5,568 nt of DNA from assembly GCA_033809355.1 (NCBI GenBank), contig JAPXLV010000099.1, positions 1 through 5,568 of the forward strand. Direction: 5' to 3'. The DNA is from T3Sed10-213 sp012519365. GTDB lineage: Bacteria > Planctomycetota > Phycisphaerae > Sedimentisphaerales > Anaerohalosphaeraceae. The translations under genes and the position numbers were made by a program. Positions within the stretch are counted from its first letter, which is position 1; every line of letters begins with the position of its first letter. Positions 1 to 5,485 of the stretch are shown piece after piece. Under the pieces are notes generated by a model. It saw only the letters and a list, made by a program, of their open reading frames with translations, did no database searches and was not told the origin of the DNA.

Positions 1-203
1 GGGATTTCGAGGGGAATTGGTCACGGAATCGATTTTTCTTGACCTTGCGGCAGCGATTTTTGTAAAATTGTAGATGTCGTTAGGAGTAATTATATTTTTT
101 AAACGTTCAAATGGGAAATGTCAGTTAATTCTACTTATCCCCCGCTATGGGGCTGTGTTGCAGAGCGCGTACAGGATAGGAAGGGAGGGATTCCTCGGCT
201 GCG
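1..203. other. Intergenic stretch, no complete gene
   Basis: No frame on either strand carries a credible start, ribosome binding site and protein of useful length. The first ~130 bases are AT-rich. Bases 140-152 form a short CCCC-GCTAT-GGGG hairpin. From about 160 the sequence becomes GC-richer, and read on the minus strand it gives a CGAGGCGCAGCCGAGGAATCC-like run. I recognise that run as similar to a repeat family dispersed between genes in many environmental bacterial genomes (from memory, not a search). It leads directly into the tandem array starting near 204. Confidence 0.5.
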
Positions 204-351
204 CCTCGGAATGACACATTGAGAGGCCTCGGAATGACAAAGTGGGTTGCGTCTCGGAATGACAAAGTGGGTTGCGTCTCGGAATGAGGAATTGATGTGC
301 ACCTTGGACTGACAAATTGGAGGTGGGGAGGCATTTGACAAATCAATCAAA
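204..351. repeat. Tandem array of ~25-bp units (about six degenerate copies)
   Basis: Units begin near 204, 227, 252, 277, 302 and 327. Those at 227-251 and 252-276 differ only in the first base (CCTCGGAATGACAAAG.. versus TCTCGGAATGACAAAG.., both ending GGGTTGCG). The TGACA/TGAGG core recurs at 212, 235, 260, 285, 310 and 336, spacings 23, 25, 25, 25 and 26. The outer units are degenerate. On the minus strand the core reads TGTCATTCCGAG, like a dispersed intergenic repeat found in many bacteria (recollection). Short minus-strand reading frames across it are repeat translations, not genes. The last unit supplies the TTGACA of the promoter that follows. Confidence 0.85.
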
Positions 352-362
352 TTTGGTACTAT
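335..362 (+). promoter_or_regulatory. Sigma70-type promoter for the FmdB-like gene
   Basis: TTGACA at 335-340 is a perfect -35 box. A 16-bp spacer separates it from TACTAT at 357-362 as -10. A TG dinucleotide one base upstream of the -10 (354-355) gives an extended -10. Transcription would start near 369, leaving a leader of about 64 bases before the ATG at 433. A small inverted repeat (CAAAT 339-343, ATTTG 351-355) lies within the promoter and could be an operator, but it is too short to insist on. Confidence 0.7.
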
Positions 363-432
363 CGAAGGTGTATCTTATAAGTAGATGCCTGATGAACATC
401 ACATAACGTCAAGGGTTAAACACGAGGTGGTT

Positions 433-654
433 ATGCCGATTTTTGAATATGCGTGTCCGGCGTGCGGGTTTGTTAATGAGGCGCTGGTCAACAGTGCCGC
501 GGCCAAGGCTCCGGCCTGTCCAAAGTGCGGCCACCAAAAAACCGTCAAAAAAATGTCCTCATTTTCGGCTGTGGTCAAGGCCGGCAACGACGCATCGCCG
601 ACAAAATGCCGCACGTGCCCCAACGCCGGCGGCTGCCCAGGTTTTGAAGGTTAA
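433..654 (+). CDS. FmdB-family zinc-ribbon protein
   Basis: A 73-residue protein opening MPIFEYACPACG, the signature start of the FmdB/CxxC_CXXC_SSSS putative regulatory family. Seen directly: a first CxxC at C8/C11, a second at C29/C32 (CPKCG), then KKMSSFS, the family's usual K-x-x-S-x-F continuation. These four cysteines should bind one zinc. The C-terminal tail holds three more cysteines (C59, C62, C68) in a glycine-rich context, common in longer family members and possibly a second metal site. The family's biochemical role is not established; the name comes from a gene near formamidase/amidase genes. The ATG at 433 was preferred to the in-frame ATG at 385 because it gives the family's standard N-terminus and has a GAGG (424-427) five bases upstream. 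It appears to be monocistronic, driven by the promoter at 335-362. Confidence 0.9.
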   Translation: MPIFEYACPACGFVNEALVNSAAAKAPACPKCGHQKTVKKMSSFSAVVKAGNDASPTKCRTCPNAGGCPGFEG

Positions 655-703
655 CTACTAAATATGTCCGATTTTGTGGGCATGGTGAATTTTTTGTTAA
701 ATT

Positions 704-722
704 CTTCAAAAATTGAAGTTTT
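704..722 (+). terminator. Weak candidate terminator after the FmdB-like gene
   Basis: CTTCAA (704-709) and TTGAAG (713-718) form a 6-bp stem with a 3-base loop, followed by TTTTC. The stem is AT-rich and lies 50 bases past the stop codon, so intrinsic termination here would be inefficient. The run TTGAAG (713-718) could equally serve as a -35 box. Confidence 0.3.
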
Positions 723-754
723 CAGAAAATTAAATGTTATAAAATCGATTTGAG

Positions 755-776
755 CAACGTATACTATTATAGATTG
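755..776. promoter_or_regulatory. 22-bp dyad, candidate MarR operator
   Basis: The 22 bases have near-perfect two-fold symmetry. Each half reads CAAnnTATAnT from its outer end, with 16 of 22 positions symmetric. It lies 26 bases upstream of the regulator's ATG and overlaps likely -10 sequences (TATACT 760-765, TATTAT 765-770), where an autorepressor would bind. MarR-family dimers typically bind AT-rich palindromes of this size in their own promoters. That it is the operator of this protein is inference. No good -35 box pairs with the overlapping -10 elements, so the exact promoter is unresolved. Confidence 0.5.
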
Positions 777-802
777 ACAAGTCCATAGGACAAGGAGAGC
801 GT

Positions 803-1273
803 ATGGGTCCGGATTTGGAAAAAGCGATTCATGCATTAACGCTGCGCATGCGGCTGATGCGCGTGGTCCAGGAAGAGCGGCAATCCGAAGACGTGCTTAC
901 CGAACGGGAATCGCTGATATTGCAGCAACTGGCCGAGCAGGGGCCGCTGAGTGTGTCGCAAATTGCCGATGCCTGGTCTGAGGTCAGCGAAAGTACGATT
1001 TCAATGACGCTGACCAAATTGTGGAAGCGACAGCTTTTGTCCAAAACTATCAGTCCGGATAATCAGCGAATGACGTTGGTGGCTTTGACAGACAAAGGAC
1101 GAGCGGTCCTGAACAAAATCTACGAGCAGCGAAAAGAGCGATTCCAGGTCTTGTTTGACGCGATTCAGGTAACGCCGGAGGAAAAAGAGGTACTTGTTCG
1201 GATTTGTCAGCGCGGCGTGGCCTATTTTAATGAAATTCTCGGCCTAAATTGCGAAACAAAAACAAACAAGTAA
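803..1273 (+). CDS. MarR-family winged-helix transcriptional regulator
   Basis: A 156-residue cytoplasmic DNA-binding protein. After an N-terminal helix (about 5-25) comes the winged-helix domain: LTERESLILQQLAEQGPLS (about 32-50), helix-turn-helix with recognition helix around SESTISMTLTKLWKRQLL (62-79), and a wing ending in the MarR hallmark N87-QRMTLVALTDKG. C-terminal helices (about 100-147) would form the dimer interface. The usual wing DRR is DNQR here. Length fits the family. The ATG is set by AAGGAG at 792-797, five bases upstream. The ligand cannot be predicted; C135 and C150 are present but no redox motif is evident. It lies 107 bases before the exported TPR gene on the same strand, without a terminator between, so co-transcription or control of that gene is possible. 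The 22-bp dyad upstream suggests autoregulation. Confidence 0.88.
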   Translation: MGPDLEKAIHALTLRMRLMRVVQEERQSEDVLTERESLILQQLAEQGPLSVSQIADAWSEVSESTISMTLTKLWKRQLLSKTISPDNQRMTLVALTDKGRAVLNKIYEQRKERFQVLFDAIQVTPEEKEVLVRICQRGVAYFNEILGLNCETKTNK

Positions 1274-1320
1274 CGCTTTTAATTTGAAACAGTGTGCACG
1301 GCATCTGCAAACTACGAATC

Positions 1321-1354
1321 TGACCGGCCTGTTGGCTGATCGAAAAGCCGGTCA
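1321..1354 (+). promoter_or_regulatory. Leader hairpin upstream of the exported TPR gene
   Basis: TGACCGGC (1321-1328) and GCCGGTCA (1347-1354) are perfect 8-bp complements enclosing an 18-base loop. The structure lies between the MarR stop and the TPR gene, ending 11 bases before the AAAGG ribosome-binding element (1366-1370). No T-run follows, so it is not an intrinsic terminator. It could stabilise the mRNA, affect translation or be an operator. I could not match it to a known riboswitch. Confidence 0.4.
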
Positions 1355-1380
1355 AAACACGGAAGAAAGGTGTGTGTACG

Positions 1381-3645
1381 ATGAAAAAATTAAGACAACC
1401 ATTTCGATTTATGGGGTTTTGGGGGTTCATTGCGGCGCTGGCGACGGCAGCGGCGTGGGGAGCCGAGCGGCCCTCGACCGGCCGTTCCGCAGCCCAGACC
1501 GCCCCTGCCAGAGCCGTCTCCTCTGCACCGGCTGCCCGGACGACACCCAGTCGGGCGGCTTTCCGGTCCCCTTCGTCTGTACAGACTGCGCCGTCGACGG
1601 TTGCCGCAAGTCGGCCGCCCACAGCCGCTGCGCCGACTTCGCGACCGGCGCCAAGGACAATTAATCCTGCGGGGGGGCCCGCTGCGACAAGCCGTTCAAT
1701 TTCTGCGCCTTCTGTGCCGGCGCCCAGAACGCCGACAGTCACGAGCAGTCCCTTGCCTCGGACAAGTGTAACTGTTCCCTCTTCCGGTTCAGTATCGTCC
1801 ACTTTATCAACCTCGACACGCCCGTCGTCTACGACCCGCTCGTCGTTTACTTTTTCTCAACCGGTGACTCGCACCGTCATCAGTGCCTCGACAAGGCCGT
1901 CCATTTCGACACGATCGTCTGTGTCCAATCCGACGGTCACGACGCTTCATGGCGACACTTTGACGACCGCGGCACCTGCCGGGCGTACGACCGCACCGAC
2001 ACGCCCTACTGTCATTCAGCCGCGTTCTTCTGCCAGCAGCGGCAGCAGCGTAGCGGACTCGCTCGGTACTTCGTCGTCACGATCGGCTGTGTCCACCACA
2101 TCACAGCGCGCCACCTCCGCCCGACCCGACGGCTTTACCTATTATGGCTCAGCCTGGTATGAACGCCAACGCGCTGAGAGCCGAACCCCCGCCGACAGCA
2201 GTCGGGCCACGGCGTCGCTGCGGGAGCGAACGATAGAGCCGATTCGTGTGCCTCCCGCGCGGGATCTGGACAGCCGCACGCAGACGCCGGACAGAGGGCG
2301 AACGGTATCCGACCGCATCGAGCGAGTCATCAGCCCCGACCAAACCGCTGTCACTGCTTCGACGGCCTTATCCGGTGCTCGTCCCGCCCGTGACCATTCC
2401 GATGATGGAGCGGTCGATTTGCGGCAGACTGTCCGTCCGTCCAGCCGCCAGCAGAGCGAACGCAGCGCCGATGCATCGGGCGGGACGCTCGCGTCGGCTT
2501 CGGTACCGGTTCGAACGGCCGAGGACCGCTCCACCTTACGACGCGACGGTGTCGGGCGGGGCCAGATGCGTCCGGCGGGAACAGAGGCCGTGGCAAGCTA
2601 CTCCCGTCCGTCCCACGAGCCGGCCAGCCGCGTCGTGATTAACGGCGACAATAATATCATTGTGCAGGGCGATATTTCAGTCCGTCAAACGCGGCCTTAC
2701 ATCACGCCGCACCACATTAAAAGCATCCACCACATTCGCACAAGCCCGTACTGGGTTTCATGCGGCAGCGGATTTGTATTCCACTGGTCGAATCGAAGTT
2801 GCGGCGTGGTGGCAGTGGTTCCATTTTATAACTGCTACGGCGTTACGTATTACTATCCGCGTTATCACCGCCGGTTTGTCTTTGTCAGTTTGGGCGGCTA
2901 CTGGCCGAGCTATCGCTATGTGCGATATTACTGGTATGGAGCACACCCCTATTATTGGTATGGCTCATACGTCTTGACGCCCCCGACCGTGCATAACACG
3001 TACAACACCTACAACACCTATACCACCGCGCCAACGACCGGCTCGGCTTCGGCCATGTATTCGACCGAGGGCGACTACCACTATGATCCGGCGGTGGATG
3101 ACTTCAGCGACGTGCGGCAGCGGCTGGCAGCCGAACAGGATGCGGTGGATGTGCCGTACTTCCAGACCGCGGCCGATTTGTGCTTTGCCCATGCGGTCGA
3201 GTTATTCGAGGCCGGCAATTACGACGACGCCGCCAAGCAGTTTGCCGAAGCGATCAAGTTGTCGCCGGATGATTCGATTTTGCCGTTTACCTATGCCCAG
3301 GCCCTGTTTGCGATGTGCCGATACGACGAGGCAGCCGATGTGCTGCGTGCAGCAATGGCCCGCATTCCTGCAGAAGAGCCGACGGTGTATTATCCTCGCG
3401 GGCTATACGCCGATGACAAGGTGCTGACCGACCAGGTTGCCGCCCTGGAATCGGCCCTGGCCGCTCAGCCGAATAATACCGACTACCATTTGTTGCTGGG
3501 CTATCATTATCTGGCCCTGGGCGAATACGAAAAGGCGACCATCCTGCTGCATCAGGCCGCGGTCGATGAGAAGAATCTGGACGCGGTGGCCAAGCTGCTC
3601 GATCTGGCGGACCGACTTCAAAGCGTTCAGGCCGAGGTGCTGTAA
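1381..3645 (+). CDS. Exported TPR protein with Ser/Thr/Pro-rich and aromatic-rich regions
   Basis: A 754-residue protein of unknown function. Seen in order: a Sec signal peptide (MKKLRQPFRF, hydrophobic core to about residue 24, cleavage plausibly AWG/AE); a low-complexity Ser/Thr/Pro/Ala/Arg stretch (about 28-415) with echoes such as STRPSSTTRSS; a short NGDNNIIVQGDISV motif (421-434); an aromatic block (456-531) with 17 Tyr and 5 Trp in 76 residues and three Cys (461, 474, 485); an NTYNTYNTY run (539-547); and TPR-like helical pairs at about 598-631, 632-665 and 698-731 (AVELFEAGNYDDAAKQFAEA is textbook TPR). TPRs mediate protein-protein contact; the Ser/Thr/Pro region probably acts as an extended cell-surface or periplasmic linker (inference). 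The ATG at 1381 was preferred to the in-frame GTG at 1372 because it gives a clean signal peptide and has AAAGG ten bases upstream. A strong terminator follows. The family resembles uncharacterised planctomycete TPR proteins (recollection). Confidence 0.85.
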   Translation: MKKLRQPFRFMGFWGFIAALATAAAWGAERPSTGRSAAQTAPARAVSSAPAARTTPSRAAFRSPSSVQTAPSTVAASRPPTAAAPTSRPAPRTINPAGGPAATSRSISAPSVPAPRTPTVTSSPLPRTSVTVPSSGSVSSTLSTSTRPSSTTRSSFTFSQPVTRTVISASTRPSISTRSSVSNPTVTTLHGDTLTTAAPAGRTTAPTRPTVIQPRSSASSGSSVADSLGTSSSRSAVSTTSQRATSARPDGFTYYGSAWYERQRAESRTPADSSRATASLRERTIEPIRVPPARDLDSRTQTPDRGRTVSDRIERVISPDQTAVTASTALSGARPARDHSDDGAVDLRQTVRPSSRQQSERSADASGGTLASASVPVRTAEDRSTLRRDGVGRGQMRPAGTEAVASYSRPSHEPASRVVINGDNNIIVQGDISVRQTRPYITPHHIKSIHHIRTSPYWVSCGSGFVFHWSNRSCGVVAVVPFYNCYGVTYYYPRYHRRFVFVSLGGYWPSYRYVRYYWYGAHPYYWYGSYVLTPPTVHNTYNTYNTYTTAPTTGSASAMYSTEGDYHYDPAVDDFSDVRQRLAAEQDAVDVPYFQTAADLCFAHAVELFEAGNYDDAAKQFAEAIKLSPDDSILPFTYAQALFAMCRYDEAADVLRAAMARIPAEEPTVYYPRGLYADDKVLTDQVAALESALAAQPNNTDYHLLLGYHYLALGEYEKATILLHQAAVDEKNLDAVAKLLDLADRLQSVQAEVL

Positions 3646-3710
3646 GCCGCCGGCCGTCAGGCCCCAATGGGCCGCTTGGCCGAGTGCCGCATTTGAATTG
3701 AAAGGCCACG

Positions 3711-3748
3711 CAGGCCGCAGACATTCATATCTGCGGCCTGTTATTTAT
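3711..3748 (+). terminator. Intrinsic terminator of the exported TPR gene
   Basis: A perfect 11-bp GC-rich stem (CAGGCCGCAGA 3711-3721 with TCTGCGGCCTG 3730-3740) and an 8-base loop are followed by TTATTTAT. The polarity of the T-run ends plus-strand transcription. The T-run overlaps the stop codon of the convergent flavoprotein gene (3745-3747). The stem also lies just past that gene's end, so it may protect or partly terminate the minus-strand transcript, although no T-run follows in that direction. Confidence 0.85.
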
Positions 3749-4377
3749 CGTTCGTCGATGGGCGGCTCAGGAAACGGTACGGCCGCCTGGGCTACCGCCT
3801 GTCCGAGCCAGGCAATGACGCGACCGAGATGGTTCATATTGCGAAGCGCTTCTTCATCGTTGAGCACCTCGCCTTTGTTGAGCCCTTTGCCAAAGTTCCA
3901 GTAAATCGAGCCCGGCACAATCATCGAGGACATCAGAAACATATGGTTGATGCTGTCAAAGGCGTGCGTGGCCCCGCCGCGACGAACGGCCGCGACCGCA
4001 GCGCCGATCTTGCCCTTGAGCAGACCGTCGTTGGCCGTCGACACCAGGCCAGCCCGATCCAGCAGGGCCTTTATCTCGGCAGAGACGTCTGCAAAATAGG
4101 TCGGCGTGCCCACAATGACGGCATCGGCGGCATAGATCGCTTCCAGAAAGTCGTTCATCGCGTCATTTTCCACCGCGCAGCGCTTGTTTTTGCGTTCAAA
4201 ACACTGATAGCAGGCCGAGCAGCCTCGGACCGCACGCCCGCCGATCTGAAGCAGCCGGCAGTTCCAGCCCGCCTGTTCGAGCGGCTCAAGCACTTTTTTG
4301 AGCAGCAGTTCTGTATTTCCGCCCGCTCGGGGACTGCCGTTGATGGCGATCGCTGTCAAGGGGTTTTGTCTTTTCAT
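3745..4377 (-). CDS. NAD(P)H-dependent FMN oxidoreductase / iron-sulfur flavoprotein-like
   Basis: A 210-residue cytosolic flavodoxin-fold protein of the NADPH-dependent FMN reductase family. Seen: beta1 plus phosphate loop INGSPRAGGNTELLL (12-26), which binds the FMN phosphate; a compact cluster C53-x2-C56-x2-C59-x7-C67; the second FMN-binding loop GTPTYFADVSAEIKALLDR (90-108); and a later RRGGATHAF segment for the third flavin loop. The cysteine spacing fits the CX2CX2CX4-7C motif of archaeal/bacterial iron-sulfur flavoproteins, which bind a 4Fe-4S cluster beside FMN and move electrons in anaerobes. Many relatives with this cysteine set are annotated simply as flavodoxin family, so cluster occupancy and substrate are unknown. 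The ATG at 4375-4377 has GGAG (4383-4386) five bases upstream; a TTG five codons earlier is less likely. It is convergent with the exported TPR gene and stands alone behind its own promoter. Confidence 0.88.
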   Translation of the reverse strand: MKRQNPLTAIAINGSPRAGGNTELLLKKVLEPLEQAGWNCRLLQIGGRAVRGCSACYQCFERKNKRCAVENDAMNDFLEAIYAADAVIVGTPTYFADVSAEIKALLDRAGLVSTANDGLLKGKIGAAVAAVRRGGATHAFDSINHMFLMSSMIVPGSIYWNFGKGLNKGEVLNDEEALRNMNHLGRVIAWLGQAVAQAAVPFPEPPIDER

Positions 4378-4433
4378 AGCATCTCCAGTCAAATTCTCTA
4401 ACGCAGCTGAATCGTCAACCGTTACTGAATCGC

Positions 4434-4462
4434 ATTATAAACATCCGCGTTCAAAATGCCAG
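4434..4462 (-). promoter_or_regulatory. Sigma70-type promoter for the flavoprotein gene
   Basis: On the minus strand, a perfect TATAAT (plus positions 4434-4439) is preceded at 17 bp by CTGGCA (4457-4462), a four-of-six -35 match. Transcription would start near 4427, giving a leader of about 50 bases. The -35 overlaps a small palindrome AATGC-CA-GCATT (4455-4466), a possible but weak operator. Confidence 0.6.
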
Positions 4463-4501
4463 CATTCTTTTGCTGTAGCTGCTCGTGTCGAGCGGACAAA
4501 C

Positions 4502-4533
4502 GGCACCTTCAAGCGCAGCTTGTGGGTGCCGGG
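4502..4533. repeat. REP-like imperfect palindrome, copy A (3' side of the RAYT gene)
   Basis: On the plus strand it reads GGCACCTTCAAGC-GCA-GCTTGTGGGTGCC, a hairpin with outer 6-bp stem GGCACC/GGTGCC, a 3-base internal mismatch (TTC against GTG) and inner stem AAGC/GCTT. It is followed by GGG, shared with copy B. It begins 30 bases beyond the RAYT stop codon. It is nearly identical to copy B at 5151-5183 in opposite orientation. In the RAYT transcript it could also act as a 3' stabilising hairpin. Confidence 0.85.
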
Positions 4534-4562
4534 GGGTTGCGTGGTTTTCATCGTTTATATCC

Positions 4563-5135
4563 TTATCGTTTCGGAAAATGGTTCAGATTGATGTCCAGCG
4601 GGCCGTCGCCCTGGCCGTGCATCTGCCGATAGCTGGAATAATACCATTCCTGCGGCCACTGCACAAGACCCCGCCTGACAGGGTTGGCATGGATGTAGCG
4701 GACGCTGTTGGTGGCTGCCGCATGGGTGAAGATGTTGCGATCATAGCCGCCACCGTCCTGCCAGAATCGCAGCGTTTGATGTTTTTGTCCGGTTTTCAGA
4801 CATTCCAGCACGTCCGGGCGGCGCTGCCGCAGCCAGTTGATCGCCCTGCGGCTGACGCTTTGCTTGATGCTTTTGAGAATCGCCGAGATCGAATAGACTT
4901 CTTGGGTCGGATAAATCAGCAAATGCAGGTGTTCGGGCATGAACACATACGCCCATACGTCAAAGCGGTGTGTGTGCTGAGCCGCCCGAACAGCCTCGGC
5001 CAGATAGTCGCAAAACGTCGGGTTCTTCAGCAGCGGCAGTCGGCCAAAACAGCTAAACGTCAATTCGTGCCCGTGGCCGGGTACATTGTACCGTTTGCAT
5101 CGCTTTTCGAATGTGCCGGTGTCTTTCAACCCCAT
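4563..5135 (-). CDS. RAYT: REP-associated tyrosine transposase (Y1, HUH superfamily)
   Basis: A 190-residue single-strand DNA transposase related to IS200/IS605 TnpA. Seen: N-terminal beta strand HGHELTFSCFGRLPLL (21-36); the metal-binding HUH motif MPEHLHLLI with H69 and H71; helix SISAILKSIKQSVSRRA (82-98); FWQDGGGYDRN (124-134); and RYIHANPVRRGLV (146-158) followed by WPQEWYYSSYR, the family's C-terminal signature. By comparison with the E. coli enzyme, Y147 is the likely nucleophile; Y131 is an alternative. RAYTs nick and rejoin REP palindromes and are usually domesticated single-copy genes. All key residues are present and the frame is open, so it looks intact. The ATG at 5135 is preferred to an in-frame GTG at 5162, which lies inside the flanking palindrome, because AGGGAG (5144-5149) sits eight bases upstream. 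Near-identical inverted palindromes flank it on both sides. Confidence 0.9.
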   Translation of the reverse strand: MGLKDTGTFEKRCKRYNVPGHGHELTFSCFGRLPLLKNPTFCDYLAEAVRAAQHTHRFDVWAYVFMPEHLHLLIYPTQEVYSISAILKSIKQSVSRRAINWLRQRRPDVLECLKTGQKHQTLRFWQDGGGYDRNIFTHAAATNSVRYIHANPVRRGLVQWPQEWYYSSYRQMHGQGDGPLDINLNHFPKR

Positions 5136-5150
5136 ACGACCTGCTCCCTG

Positions 5151-5183
5151 CCCGGCACCCACAAGCTATCGCTTGAAGGTGCC
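5151..5183. repeat. REP-like imperfect palindrome, copy B (5' side of the RAYT gene)
   Basis: Its minus-strand reading is GGCACCTTCAAGC-GATA-GCTTGTGGGTGCC followed by GGG, matching copy A throughout both arms and differing only in the loop (GATA against GCA). It lies in the RAYT leader, ending just two bases before the AGGGAG ribosome-binding element, so a hairpin here, or transposase bound to it, could affect RAYT expression (inference). Confidence 0.85.
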
Positions 5184-5485
5184 ACCCGTTTTTCATTGAT
5201 TATTGACGATTGATTATTAGTCAGCCTTAAAGAGCCCACACGTCGTCTTTAATCTGCTAATAACTATGAACGGTTACGTTTGCCCCTGTTTTTCAATATT
5301 TGACATAAGGTATTCATATTACACCAACTCCGTAGGCAAGGAATGAGAACAATGCGGCCCCGATAAAATATAATAATCTATAAAGTAAACAGGGTAGTAC
5401 TCCGTCAATGCTAATATTATGAAGATAATTTGATTGTTTTGCCGATGTACCAAGCAAAGAAACCTTTTTGCATGGAGGCAGAACA
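5184..5485. other. AT-rich intergenic region between RAYT and IS630 genes
   Basis: No convincing gene on either strand; minus-strand frames through 5314-5562 have no homology I recognise and run antisense into the IS630 start. It contains a 10-bp direct repeat ATTGATTATT at 5195-5204 and 5209-5218, an imperfect hairpin at 5214-5263, a TTGACA at 5300-5305 without a matching -10, and a TATAAT at 5369-5374 with only a weak -35. The left end of the following IS630-type element should lie in its right part, but without the other end the inverted repeat cannot be identified. Confidence 0.5.
5214..5263. repeat. Imperfect inverted repeat (long hairpin)
   Basis: The left arm TTATTAG-TCAGCC-TTAAAGA (5214-5233) matches the complement of the right arm TCTTTAA-TCTG-CTAATAA (5246-5263). 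Two perfect 7-bp blocks in each arm are separated by a small internal bulge, with a 12-base loop. No T-run follows on either strand, so it is not a standard terminator. It lies 30 bases outside copy B of the RAYT palindrome and does not share its sequence. Confidence 0.6.

Larger units (their letters stand above)
4502..5183 (-). mobile_element. RAYT plus inverted palindromes (REPtron-like unit)
   Basis: The 682-bp segment consists of the transposase gene bounded by the two hairpin copies A and B. Known RAYT genes are commonly flanked by the REP/REPIN sequences they act on, so this is probably the gene with its cognate substrates. IS200/IS605 elements also end in hairpins but lack such matched inverted copies. 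I saw no target-site duplication at the ends, as expected for this class. Whether the unit moves as a whole is not shown by the sequence. Confidence 0.6.

Noticed and set aside
3..65. Possible C-terminal end of a gene entering from the left (reads NRFFLTLRQRFL then stop)
   Set aside because: It is only 20 residues and another frame is also open to about 72. The ending looks vaguely like an outer-membrane barrel strand but cannot be supported.
131..350. Two 71-residue minus-strand reading frames rich in FRDATHFVIPR-like motifs
   Set aside because: They are translations of the tandem repeat in two frames, with no ribosome binding site.
204..351. CRISPR array
   Set aside because: The ~25-bp units are directly contiguous with no unique spacers, and no cas genes are present.
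385..432. Upstream in-frame ATG extending the FmdB-like protein by 16 residues
   Set aside because: There is no ribosome binding site and the family begins at MPIFEY. The start at 433 has a GAGG at the right distance.
774..802. TTGACA at 774-779 as a -35 box for the MarR gene
   Set aside because: The matching -10 would fall on the start codon, and GTATGG is a poor -10.
1291..1354. Possible c-di-GMP-I riboswitch, from GCAAAC followed by a GCCGG stem
   Set aside because: The conserved GACGCAAAGCC segment and the tetraloop-receptor arrangement are missing.
1227..1802. 191-residue minus-strand reading frame
   Set aside because: Antisense to the MarR 3' end and the low-complexity part of the TPR gene. 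Its Ala/Gly/Val-rich translation mirrors that composition and no start signal is seen.
3829..4401. 190-residue plus-strand reading frame
   Set aside because: Antisense shadow of the flavoprotein gene, with no recognisable motifs.
4485..5213. 242-residue plus-strand reading frame
   Set aside because: Fully antisense to the RAYT gene, whose HUH and YIxxNPV motifs make the minus strand the coding one.
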